A DNA stretch of 28,809 nt, taken from Candidatus Wallbacteria bacterium (GTDB taxonomy: Bacteria; Muiribacteriota; JAQTZZ01). This document shows positions 1-5,724 of the stretch, piece after piece (the first letter of the stretch is position 1; each line of letters opens with the position of its first letter). Below the pieces are notes generated by a model, which saw only the letters and a list, made by a program, of their open reading frames with translations, was not told where the DNA came from and searched no databases. The translations under genes and the position numbers were made by a program. The stretch spans positions 1 to 28,809 of the forward strand of contig JAQTZZ010000052.1 in NCBI GenBank assembly GCA_028687545.1. The letters run 5' to 3'.

Positions 1-33
1 GACATCCAGTCCTACATGTAGTATCCTTTTCAT
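1..33 (-). CDS. IS110-family transposase, N-terminal 11 codons (runs off left edge)
   Basis: Read on the minus strand, an ATG at 33 opens a frame translating as MKRILHVGLDV up to the window edge. It is preceded by a strong Shine-Dalgarno AGGAGG at 45-40 with a 6-nt spacer. The pattern xxVGxDV at the extreme N-terminus is the usual start of IS110/IS1111-type DEDD transposases, where the Asp is the first catalytic acidic residue of the RuvC-like domain. Only 11 residues are visible, so the family call rests on this short signature plus the RBS and the structured non-coding stretch behind it. Another protein starting with a beta strand and an Asp, such as an ASKHA-fold kinase, cannot be excluded. 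Confidence 0.6.
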   Translation of the reverse strand, partial: MKRILHVGLDV

Positions 34-300
34 TGATGGCCTCCTGTTTGTAAGTGTTTATTACTTTACACTTATAGGGTAACCAGTCCCAGGTTTATAG
101 GAGGTCATCCATATTTTCTTGGCGAACTCTCCAATCAAGGGGACTCTGTCCCCTTGAAACCCCTTGCGGGGCGTGCCGAGATTGTGCTTCTCTCACAGTT
201 CGTTCTTACCACAAGTCTGATAACAAATCAGATTTTCCGGCTAAAACGGGTTGAGCTTCTTTACCCAAGGTTTGGAGCTACCCTCTCGACCCCTGACATG
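34..300 (-). ncRNA. Candidate IS110 non-coding end / bridge RNA region
   Basis: About 365 bp upstream of the putative transposase start contain no convincing gene, but the left two thirds are rich in inverted repeats. TAAGTGT/ACACTTA pair at 51-57 and 68-74. CAAGGGGAC/GTCCCCTTG form a 9-bp stem with a 3-nt loop at 136-156. CCCC/GGGG at 160-171 give, on the minus strand, a GCAA tetraloop (GNRA type). TCTGAT/ATCAGA form another hairpin near 216-232. CGAACT (123-128) and AGTTCG (197-202) could close a multibranch domain around the two GC-rich hairpins. IS110-group elements encode their bridge RNA in the non-coding end upstream of the transposase, on the same strand. Boundaries are guesses; no target- or donor-binding loop could be assigned. 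Confidence 0.4.
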
Positions 301-335
301 AATTGGTGCATTGGCAATGAACGGATGGAAATGCA

Positions 336-365
336 TTGTTTGATATTTAGTGATATCATTATTAT
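336..365 (+). promoter_or_regulatory. Toxin-antitoxin promoter with operator-like palindrome
   Basis: TTGTTT (336-341) and TATTAT (360-365) are spaced by 18 nt. Within the spacer lies the inverted repeat TGATAT-TTAGTG-ATATCA (341-358). RHH antitoxins usually repress their own promoter by binding such short palindromes, so this is the likely autoregulatory site of the module starting at 399. Confidence 0.45.
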
Positions 366-398
366 ATAAATGCTGTCAATTGCTAGCAGGAGGTATAT

Positions 399-635
399 AT
401 GGACAGTGTGACGATCGGGATCAGGATTCCACGCGAATTGAAGCTGATGTTCGACCAGTACTGCGACAGCCACGGAATGAAGAAGAATTTCCTGCTGGCC
501 AGGATCATCGAGGAAAAAATCAGTGAGCTGATTGAAGATGAAGAAGACCTTGCTCTGGCTGAAAAAAGATTGAAAGACGAGACCATAGGCGCAAGCGAAG
601 TAAAAAAATTCATCAAACGCAGACTCCGGAAATGA
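399..635 (+). CDS. Ribbon-helix-helix antitoxin of a RelE-type toxin-antitoxin pair
   Basis: This is a 78-residue protein. Its first ~45 residues have the ribbon-helix-helix pattern: a beta strand (DSVTIGIRIP), then helix A (RELKLMFDQYC) and helix B (KKNFLLARIIEEKI). The acidic middle and basic C-terminal tail (KKFIKRRLRK) are typical of the toxin-wrapping part of such antitoxins. A strong AGGAGG at 388-393 precedes the ATG by 5 nt. The stop overlaps the start of the toxin gene (ATGA), so the two are translationally coupled. It would neutralise the RelE-like toxin and repress the operon by binding the upstream palindrome. A plain RHH regulator is the alternative, but the coupled RelE gene argues against it. 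Confidence 0.82.
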   Translation: MDSVTIGIRIPRELKLMFDQYCDSHGMKKNFLLARIIEEKISELIEDEEDLALAEKRLKDETIGASEVKKFIKRRLRK

Positions 636-910
636 CTTCAGTCTATAGACTGATTTACGCCCGCTCGATACTGAAGGATCTGGAAAAAATCCCGGAATCA
701 TGTATTCTCCAGATTGAAAAGTCTTTTTCTCAGATCGGAACCGATCCATTCACTCGTGGAGTAAAGAAGCTGAAGGGCAGCAGAAAAGGCCAGTCTATCC
801 TGCGGTATCGTTCGGGAAACTACAGAATCATCTATCAGGTTGATACTGAAAAGAAAATCATCTTCATTCTTGCTGTCAAGCACCGGAAGGAAGCTTACCG
901 GAGCAATTGA
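632..910 (+). CDS. RelE/ParE-family toxin
   Basis: This 92-residue basic protein has the RelE/ParE fold signature: an N-terminal strand-helix (YRLIYARSILKDLEKI), a central KKLKGSRKG segment, the R(S)GNYRIIYQVD strand pair and the terminal IIFILAVKHRKEAYR strand with the HR(K)xxY ending. In RelE these Arg, Lys and Tyr residues lie at the mRNA-cleaving surface. All appear present, so the toxin may be active as a ribosome-dependent mRNA interferase. ParE-type gyrase inhibitors share the fold. The start ATG overlaps the antitoxin stop by 4 nt. No RBS of its own is needed if it is coupled. Length is normal for the family. Confidence 0.85.
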   Translation: MTSVYRLIYARSILKDLEKIPESCILQIEKSFSQIGTDPFTRGVKKLKGSRKGQSILRYRSGNYRIIYQVDTEKKIIFILAVKHRKEAYRSN

Positions 911-1020
911 TTGCTCACCGAGGCAATGGTGCAGGGATCGTCAGGAATCAGGATTTTGCTATATTTGCCTTACTCAATTTCCAGTTGTATCATGAATTAT
1001 ATTGTCGATGCGGAGGGACC

Positions 1021-1221
1021 ATGCCACGCAATGGGAATGTGACCGGTGATTTCATTACTGATGATAAAGGTAAAAAGAAAGGCGTGATTATCGGCTTGAA
1101 AAAATACAGGGAACTCATGGAACTGATCGAAAATCTGGAAGACACACGCGATCTTCTGAAAGCCGAACTTGAAGCTTGTTCATTTACTCCCTATGATGAA
1201 TTTCGCAAGACCTGGCTGTAG
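1021..1221 (+). CDS. Phd/YefM-like antitoxin, short (orphan)
   Basis: The ATG at 1021 follows GGAGG at 1012-1016, so I prefer it to the much longer frame opening with TTG at 907, which has no RBS and an implausible N-terminal extension. The 66-residue product contains the strand FITDDKGKKKGVIIGLKKYRELMELIENLED, like the second half of Phd/YefM-type antitoxins (strand, strand, KKYRELME helix), followed by an acidic helix and a C-terminal segment (FTPYDEFRKTWL) of the toxin-binding kind. No intact toxin gene follows. What follows reads like the tail of a RelE toxin (1218-1268). It is probably a decayed second toxin-antitoxin module. Confidence 0.6.
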   Translation: MPRNGNVTGDFITDDKGKKKGVIIGLKKYRELMELIENLEDTRDLLKAELEACSFTPYDEFRKTWL

Positions 1222-1268
1222 AAGTGATCTATCGGATCAAATCCAGGAATGAAGCTACCTATTTATGA
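1218..1268 (+). pseudogene. Possible C-terminal remnant of a RelE-type toxin
   Basis: Directly overlapping the antitoxin stop, the next frame reads VEVIYRIKSRNEATYL and then TGA. This matches the final beta strand and basic tail of RelE-like toxins (compare AVKHRKEAYRSN at the end of the intact toxin upstream). No start or N-terminal part is present, suggesting an internal deletion that removed most of the toxin. The stretch is only 16 residues, so chance resemblance is possible. Confidence 0.35.
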
Positions 1269-1323
1269 TTGAGAGTCTTTTATTCAAGTAATGAGATATC
1301 AACTTAATTCATAGGATCTGCCT

Positions 1324-2835
1324 TTGAATCACATTAACCTTCAGGTACAAGGTATCACCAAGCGTTTCGGTCCTTTTACGGCCAATGACGGGATTTCGTT
1401 TGAATTGAAATCAGGAGAGATCCTGGGGCTGCTTGGTGAAAACGGGGCAGGCAAAAGCACGCTGATGAATGTGCTGTATGGCCTTACGCAGCCTGACAGA
1501 GGCGAGATCCTGATCAACGGAAAAATTGTGGAAATCAGTTCGCCGGCTGTGGCGGTGTCACTCGGCATCGGCATGGTGCATCAGCATTTTATGCTCATCG
1601 ATACCATGACTGTCGCGGAAAACATCGCTCTGGCACTCAGGGAGACTCCCTTTGTCCATCCATTAAAGAATCTCAGGGAAAAGATCCGGAAATTCGCTCA
1701 GGAATTTTCGTTTCAGATTGACCCTGACGCCAGAGTTTCGAATCTATCTGCAGGCGAGCGCCAGCGCACGGAGCTTCTGAAAGTGATGCTGCATGGCGCT
1801 GAAATCCTGATCCTGGACGAACCGACATCAGTGCTGACTCCTGGAGAAGCCCGGAATCTTTTCGCAGTTCTGCGGGAATTGAAAGCAAAGGGAAAGTCAG
1901 TGATTTTCATTTCCCACAAACTTGAAGAAGTGCTGGAGATCACTGACCGCGTGATTGTGCTTAAAAAGGGGAAACCGGCGGGTGAAGTGCTCACTGCGCA
2001 GACTGACAGGAACGCACTGGCCGGCCTGATGGTGGGAACTGGAATCGCCGGCAGCCGGAATCGCGGGGAAGTTAAGGATGGGGAAAAAGTCCTGGAGATC
2101 GATTCTCTGACTGTCAGAAGTGAGGCAGGGCTCCCGGCAGTCGCCGATTTTTCCCTGACTATACATTCAGGAGAGATTTTCGGGATCGCAGGCGTGGCAG
2201 GCAATGGTCAGCGCGAACTCGCGGAAGCCATCTGCGGACTGAACAAACTACAGAGCGGCAGGATCAGGCTCTACAGCAGGGAAATCGCCGGCATGACGGT
2301 TCGAGAGATCAATGAATCAGGGGTTTCCGAAATCCCTGAAGACAGGATGGAATGCGGGTGCGCGGCAGGGCTCGATTTATCTGACAACTCGATCCTGAAA
2401 GACTATCAGGGCAGTCCATTTTCACGAGGATTTCTGATGAAACCGGCAGCAGCAGAAGCTCATGCCGGAAAAATCGTGGAAAAATACGCTGTCTCAACCC
2501 CTGGGATAGACTGTTTGATTAAATATCTCTCAGGAGGCAATATTCAGAAGATGATCCTGGGCCGGGAAATAGAGCGCAGACCCAGGCTTCTGATTGCGTC
2601 TCACCCCACTTACGGCCTGGACATAGGGGCCAGCGAGTTCATCCGCGGAAAGCTGCTGGAAATTAGAGAATCGGGCGCTGCAGTTCTTCTCATCTCCGAA
2701 GACCTTAACGAGCTTCTCGGCTTGTGTTCGAAGATCGCCGTAATCTTCAGAGGCAGGATCACCGGCATTTTCAGGCCTGGGGAGATGACTCTCGAAAAAA
2801 TCGGTCTGATGATGGGCGGAGTTGTTGATAATTGA
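1324..2835 (+). CDS. ABC transporter ATP-binding protein, nucleoside/BMP-type importer (two fused NBDs)
   Basis: This 503-residue tandem ATPase is of the RbsA/YufO type that powers uptake of nucleosides or related solutes. NBD1 has a full Walker A (GENGAGKST, residues 38-46), Q-loop region (HQHFMLID), signature (LSAGERQR), Walker B (ILILDEPTS) and switch His (ISHKLEE). NBD2, from about residue 260, has a degenerate Walker A (GVAGNGQRE), a good signature (LSGGNIQK) and an altered Walker B (LLIASHPTYGLD). This asymmetry is normal for the family. The start is TTG, 7 nt after AGGA; no better ATG exists upstream. Two permease genes follow. The substrate-binding BMP lipoprotein that normally heads such operons is missing here. 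Confidence 0.9.
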   Translation: MNHINLQVQGITKRFGPFTANDGISFELKSGEILGLLGENGAGKSTLMNVLYGLTQPDRGEILINGKIVEISSPAVAVSLGIGMVHQHFMLIDTMTVAENIALALRETPFVHPLKNLREKIRKFAQEFSFQIDPDARVSNLSAGERQRTELLKVMLHGAEILILDEPTSVLTPGEARNLFAVLRELKAKGKSVIFISHKLEEVLEITDRVIVLKKGKPAGEVLTAQTDRNALAGLMVGTGIAGSRNRGEVKDGEKVLEIDSLTVRSEAGLPAVADFSLTIHSGEIFGIAGVAGNGQRELAEAICGLNKLQSGRIRLYSREIAGMTVREINESGVSEIPEDRMECGCAAGLDLSDNSILKDYQGSPFSRGFLMKPAAAEAHAGKIVEKYAVSTPGIDCLIKYLSGGNIQKMILGREIERRPRLLIASHPTYGLDIGASEFIRGKLLEIRESGAAVLLISEDLNELLGLCSKIAVIFRGRITGIFRPGEMTLEKIGLMMGGVVDN

Positions 2836-2883
2836 CAGAAAGAAATGAAGTCCTTAGTGGAATGGCTGGAGGAAGCTTAAACC

Positions 2884-3969
2884 GTGTTTCGGATCAGTTT
2901 TGAGAAAAGATATGATCGCAGCAGACGCCTGACGCTGACTATCTATTTGTTGTCACTGATCCTGGCGATTCTGGCAGCCAGCCTGATCTTCCCATTACGA
3001 GGCGTGAATCCATTGACAGCGCTGCAGAAAATTCTGCTCAGTTCATTTTTCAGCTCCTATGGGTTATCTGAAACGATTACCAAGGCGATTCCTTTGATCC
3101 TGATCAGCAGCGGACTCTGCCTCGCCTACAGGGCGAAACTCTGGAACATCGGCTCAGAAGGGCAGCTGCTGGCAGGCTGCATTCTGGCGACCTGGACCGG
3201 ACTGAATGCTTCAATTATGCCTTCAGTACTTGTCCTGCCTCTGATGTTTATGGCCGGGATGCTCGGCGGAGCGCTCTTTGGCATGCTGGCTGCCTGGCTC
3301 AAGCACAGATTCTGCATGAATGAAGTGATCTCTACCCTGATGCTGAATTATGTCGCCATTGAAGCTGTGCAGTACTTGATTTACGGCCCCTGGAAAGGCA
3401 AGACACAATGGGGATTTCCTTATACTGATAATTTCCCTGTCTCTGCGACTCTGGGGCTGATTCCTGGCACGAGAATTCATTATCTGACTCTAACCCTGGG
3501 CCTGCTTTTTTCTGCACTGTCATATTTTCTCCTCTCCCGTACCACTTTCGGGTTCGAAATCAGACTGAGCGGCGAGAATCAGCGGGCTGCCGACAGGGCA
3601 GGGATCAGTCCCCTGAAAGTATCGCTCCTGGCAATGGGCCTGAGCGGTGGTCTGGCAGGACTAGCCGGAACAGGCGAACTCTGCGGGATTCACCATCATC
3701 TTACCTATCCCTGGGCTGTCTCTTCAGGATATGGCTTTACAGCGATCATAGTGGCCTGGATCTCAGGGATGAATCCTCTCCTCTGCATTCTGTCATCGAT
3801 TTTTTTCGGAGGCCTGCTGGTAGGAGGGGACGCTGTGCAGATTTCCCTGGGCCTGCCTTTCGCTGTCGTGAATGTTTTCAACGGAGTGATCCTTTTTTTC
3901 CTGATCACAGGGGAATTTTTTCTGGAAAATAGAATTTTTATTAGGAGGGGCGGGAATGCCGGGACTTGA
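2884..3969 (+). CDS. ABC transporter permease, nucleoside/BMP type (first subunit)
   Basis: This 361-residue integral membrane protein of the BPD_transp_2 family is like YufP/NupP. A long first transmembrane segment (about residues 20-40) is followed by multiple hydrophobic segments and the conserved cytoplasmic motif AKLWNIGSEGQ near residue 85, where NIG(S/A)EGQ is characteristic of the BMP-linked permeases. It starts with GTG after GGAGGAA (2868-2874) at a 9-nt spacing. Its 3' end overlaps the second permease gene by 14 nt, so the two subunits are translated together and probably form the heterodimeric channel driven by the upstream ATPase. Confidence 0.88.
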   Translation: MFRISFEKRYDRSRRLTLTIYLLSLILAILAASLIFPLRGVNPLTALQKILLSSFFSSYGLSETITKAIPLILISSGLCLAYRAKLWNIGSEGQLLAGCILATWTGLNASIMPSVLVLPLMFMAGMLGGALFGMLAAWLKHRFCMNEVISTLMLNYVAIEAVQYLIYGPWKGKTQWGFPYTDNFPVSATLGLIPGTRIHYLTLTLGLLFSALSYFLLSRTTFGFEIRLSGENQRAADRAGISPLKVSLLAMGLSGGLAGLAGTGELCGIHHHLTYPWAVSSGYGFTAIIVAWISGMNPLLCILSSIFFGGLLVGGDAVQISLGLPFAVVNVFNGVILFFLITGEFFLENRIFIRRGGNAGT

Positions 3970-4876
3970 ACTGGCCGTATCTATACTGAATCGAGCTCTG
4001 TCTGCCGGAACCCCTCTCCTGCTCGGAACTCTGGGTGAGATTTACACAGAACGGGCCGGCATCATCAACCTCGGGATCGAAGGCATGATGTCAGTAGGAG
4101 CAGTGAGCGGTTTCTGGATGGCCGCCCGCACTGGAAGCCCGTGGATGGGGCTTCTGGCTGCACTGTTAGCAGGAGCGCTGCTGGCTCTGCTGCACGCAAT
4201 CTCCACAGTCTGGCTGCGCTCAAATCAGATTGTTTCAGGCCTGGCTCTGACTATGCTGGGGCTTGGATTTTCCGGTCTGTTCGGGAAGACCCTGATCGGG
4301 ACAACTTTGACATCAAGATTCCAGTCTATAAAACTACCGCTGCTTTCGGAAATTCCTCTTCTGGGAGGCTCACTCTTTTCGCAGGATCCAGTTTTTTATC
4401 TGTCGCTGCTGATCTGGCTGCTGGTCTTTCTGCATTACCGGCACACCAGACAGGGACTGCGGCTGAAAGCCATCGGCGATAACCCGCTGGCAGCGGAAAC
4501 CATGTGCGTTCCGGTCAACTGCTACAAGCTGCTGGCAGTTGTCTTCGGAGGAGCGATGGCCGGCCTGGCAGGCGGGTATCTCTCCCTGGTTTATATCCCG
4601 GCCTGGATCGAGGGAATGACTGGAGGCCGCGGTTTCATCGTGATTGCACTCACGATCAGCTCAGCCTGGAATCCCGCACGTGCTGCTCCGATGGCTTATC
4701 TCTTCAGCGCTGTCTATGTCCTGCAGTATTCATTCCTGCAGAATTATCTGTCCCCGCATTTCCTGCTGATGCTGCCGTATCTGGCTACCCTGGCCATACT
4801 GACAGGCTCCGGAAAATCGGGCAGATTTTCAGCGCCAGTCACGCTTGGCATGCCGTATTACAGGAATTCGAAGTAG
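3956..4876 (+). CDS. ABC transporter permease, nucleoside/BMP type (second subunit)
   Basis: This 306-residue membrane protein is like YufQ/NupQ. Near its N-terminus it carries GEIYTERAGIINLGIEGMM, where NLGIEGMM is the family hallmark, followed by about eight hydrophobic segments. The ATG lies just after TTAGGAGGGG inside the 3' end of the first permease gene. With the two preceding genes it makes a complete transmembrane engine lacking only a binding protein. Related permeases also serve sugars, but the NLGIEGMM and NIGSEGQ motifs favour nucleoside or purine-like substrates. Confidence 0.88.
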   Translation: MPGLELAVSILNRALSAGTPLLLGTLGEIYTERAGIINLGIEGMMSVGAVSGFWMAARTGSPWMGLLAALLAGALLALLHAISTVWLRSNQIVSGLALTMLGLGFSGLFGKTLIGTTLTSRFQSIKLPLLSEIPLLGGSLFSQDPVFYLSLLIWLLVFLHYRHTRQGLRLKAIGDNPLAAETMCVPVNCYKLLAVVFGGAMAGLAGGYLSLVYIPAWIEGMTGGRGFIVIALTISSAWNPARAAPMAYLFSAVYVLQYSFLQNYLSPHFLLMLPYLATLAILTGSGKSGRFSAPVTLGMPYYRNSK

Positions 4877-4903
4877 TCCATTTTCTCAATTTCAGACTGT
4901 TTA

Positions 4904-4924
4904 GTTTCATTTTGAGACTATTTT
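4904..4924 (+). terminator. Weak candidate terminator after the ABC operon
   Basis: GTTTCA-TTT-TGAGAC forms a 6-bp stem (one G-T pair) with a 3-nt loop, followed by TATTTT. The stem is AT-rich and short. It separates the transporter genes from the sigma-54-like element at 4969. Confidence 0.3.
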
Positions 4925-4968
4925 CGGAAGTAGATTCTGAAACTCCTGAAACTGCGCCTCCCTTCTCC

Positions 4969-4984
4969 TGGCATGACGGTTGCT
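4969..4984 (+). promoter_or_regulatory. Sigma-54 (RpoN) -24/-12 promoter-like element
   Basis: TGGCATG-ACGG-TTGCT matches the consensus TGGCACG-N4-TTGC(A/T) at every conserved position except one (C to T at the sixth base), with exact spacing. It lies 34 nt upstream of the microprotein start at 5018, which is right for a start near 4996. Two direct copies of CTGAAAC (4937-4943 and 4946-4952) and an inverted GTTTCA (4904-4909) lie just upstream and could be activator sites. No clear sigma-70 promoter is seen in the gap. Confidence 0.5.
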
Positions 4985-5017
4985 TTTATCACTGATAAAT
5001 TCAAATCTGGAGTCATC

Positions 5018-5119
5018 ATGCAGGACGAAGAATTCTATCAGGCTTACTTGACCCTTTTGTTGCTCATCTTCGTGATTTTCAGGTTCATTGACCTGGCAAT
5101 GCTCCTGGCTGCACTGTGA
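5018..5119 (+). CDS. 33-residue single-span membrane microprotein
   Basis: The ATG at 5018 follows GGAG (5009-5012) by 5 nt and opens a 33-codon frame beginning MQDEEFYQAYLT. It continues with a hydrophobic stretch of about 20 residues (LLLLIFVIF, then FIDLAMLLAAL after one Arg), so the product is probably a single transmembrane helix with an acidic N-terminus. Its TGA overlaps the GTG start of the next gene (GTGA), the typical arrangement of translationally coupled genes and the main reason to believe it is real. I do not recognise a family. It could anchor the RecA-like product at the membrane near ComEC, or it could be a leader peptide that sets translation of the next gene. Confidence 0.55.
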   Translation: MQDEEFYQAYLTLLLLIFVIFRFIDLAMLLAAL

Positions 5120-5724
5120 AGCTCGAATTCAATGACTGCATCCTGGCCGCCTGGGCCGCGCACTTTCGCCCAGGCCTCTGGGAATTGATCGATGAGAATG
5201 GCGATTACAAGGAGCTGTTCATCATCCATTTGCTGCGCAACATCCACCAATCGGCTGAAGTGCTGTATGTCAACGCAGAATTCAATCTCGGATTCCACTG
5301 GAATTATCTGCGTTCAGGAGACGGCCCGATATTTTTCAACCACAATCACGGAAAGGCAGTGCTGAGCGTTTGCGAGCTGTTTTTAAAAAACGATCTTGCT
5401 CAGATAGTGGTGATAGATTCCGCGTTTTCTCTGCTTTTTCCGGATGATGGAGACAGAGTGGCATTTTTCCGCAGACTCTCGGCCCTGGCAGCAGAGCATT
5501 CCACCTGGGTGATTGTCGTGAATTACAAGTTCAAACAGGGTTCATACTTTGATGATGAAATCATGGGTTTTCTCGAAGTCAGGCTGTTTCTGTCAGGCAT
5601 CCACTTTAGCGGGGAAGATCTGCTGGTCGCTGAAACGCTTAAAAACTCAAGTTTTTCTTATCCGCATCTGCATCTGTTGAATTGTGGACATTCTATGGAC
5701 ATCAGGGGGCTTGATGCCTTTTGA
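5116..5724 (+). CDS. RecA-fold protein without Walker A, linked to ComEC
   Basis: This 202-residue protein can be laid over the RecA core from end to end. GLWELIDENGDYKELFIIHLL (20-40) aligns with the RecA segment containing the P-loop; LYVNAEFNL (50-58) with FIDAEHAL, keeping the catalytic-type Glu at 55; IVVIDSAFSLL (97-107) with Walker B VIVVDSVAALT (Asp 101); WVIVVNYKFKQG with LIFINQIRMKIG; and FLEVRLFLSGI with the later ASVRLDIRRIG strand. The P-loop GPESSGKT is replaced by DENGDYKE-like sequence, and the ATP-sensing Gln of FINQ is Tyr 137, so ATP binding is unlikely. The N-terminal oligomerisation helix and the C-terminal domain of RecA are missing. The GTG start overlaps the microprotein stop, and the 3' end overlaps comEC. 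A role in handling incoming single strands is inference. Confidence 0.62.
   Translation: MKLEFNDCILAAWAAHFRPGLWELIDENGDYKELFIIHLLRNIHQSAEVLYVNAEFNLGFHWNYLRSGDGPIFFNHNHGKAVLSVCELFLKNDLAQIVVIDSAFSLLFPDDGDRVAFFRRLSALAAEHSTWVIVVNYKFKQGSYFDDEIMGFLEVRLFLSGIHFSGEDLLVAETLKNSSFSYPHLHLLNCGHSMDIRGLDAF

Noticed and set aside
154-369. 71-codon plus-strand frame before the toxin-antitoxin genes
   Set aside because: Its start lies inside the second arm of the strongest hairpin, no RBS precedes it, and the translation has no recognisable pattern. The region is better explained as structured non-coding sequence.
907-1020. N-terminal extension of the Phd-like antitoxin starting with TTG at 907
   Set aside because: No RBS and an unlikely sequence; the ATG at 1021 has GGAGG upstream and starts directly before the conserved part.
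1269-1323. Promoter for the ABC operon
   Set aside because: TTGAGA is present at about 1270, but no -10 at proper spacing is convincing.
4504-4995. 163-codon plus-strand frame overlapping the second permease and the promoter region
   Set aside because: Out of frame with a clear permease gene for most of its length, Arg/Ser-rich, no homology seen; the gap after 4876 is better read as regulatory.
5044-5298. 84-codon minus-strand frame opposite the RecA-like gene
   Set aside because: Antisense shadow of a gene with clear homology on the plus strand, with no RBS.
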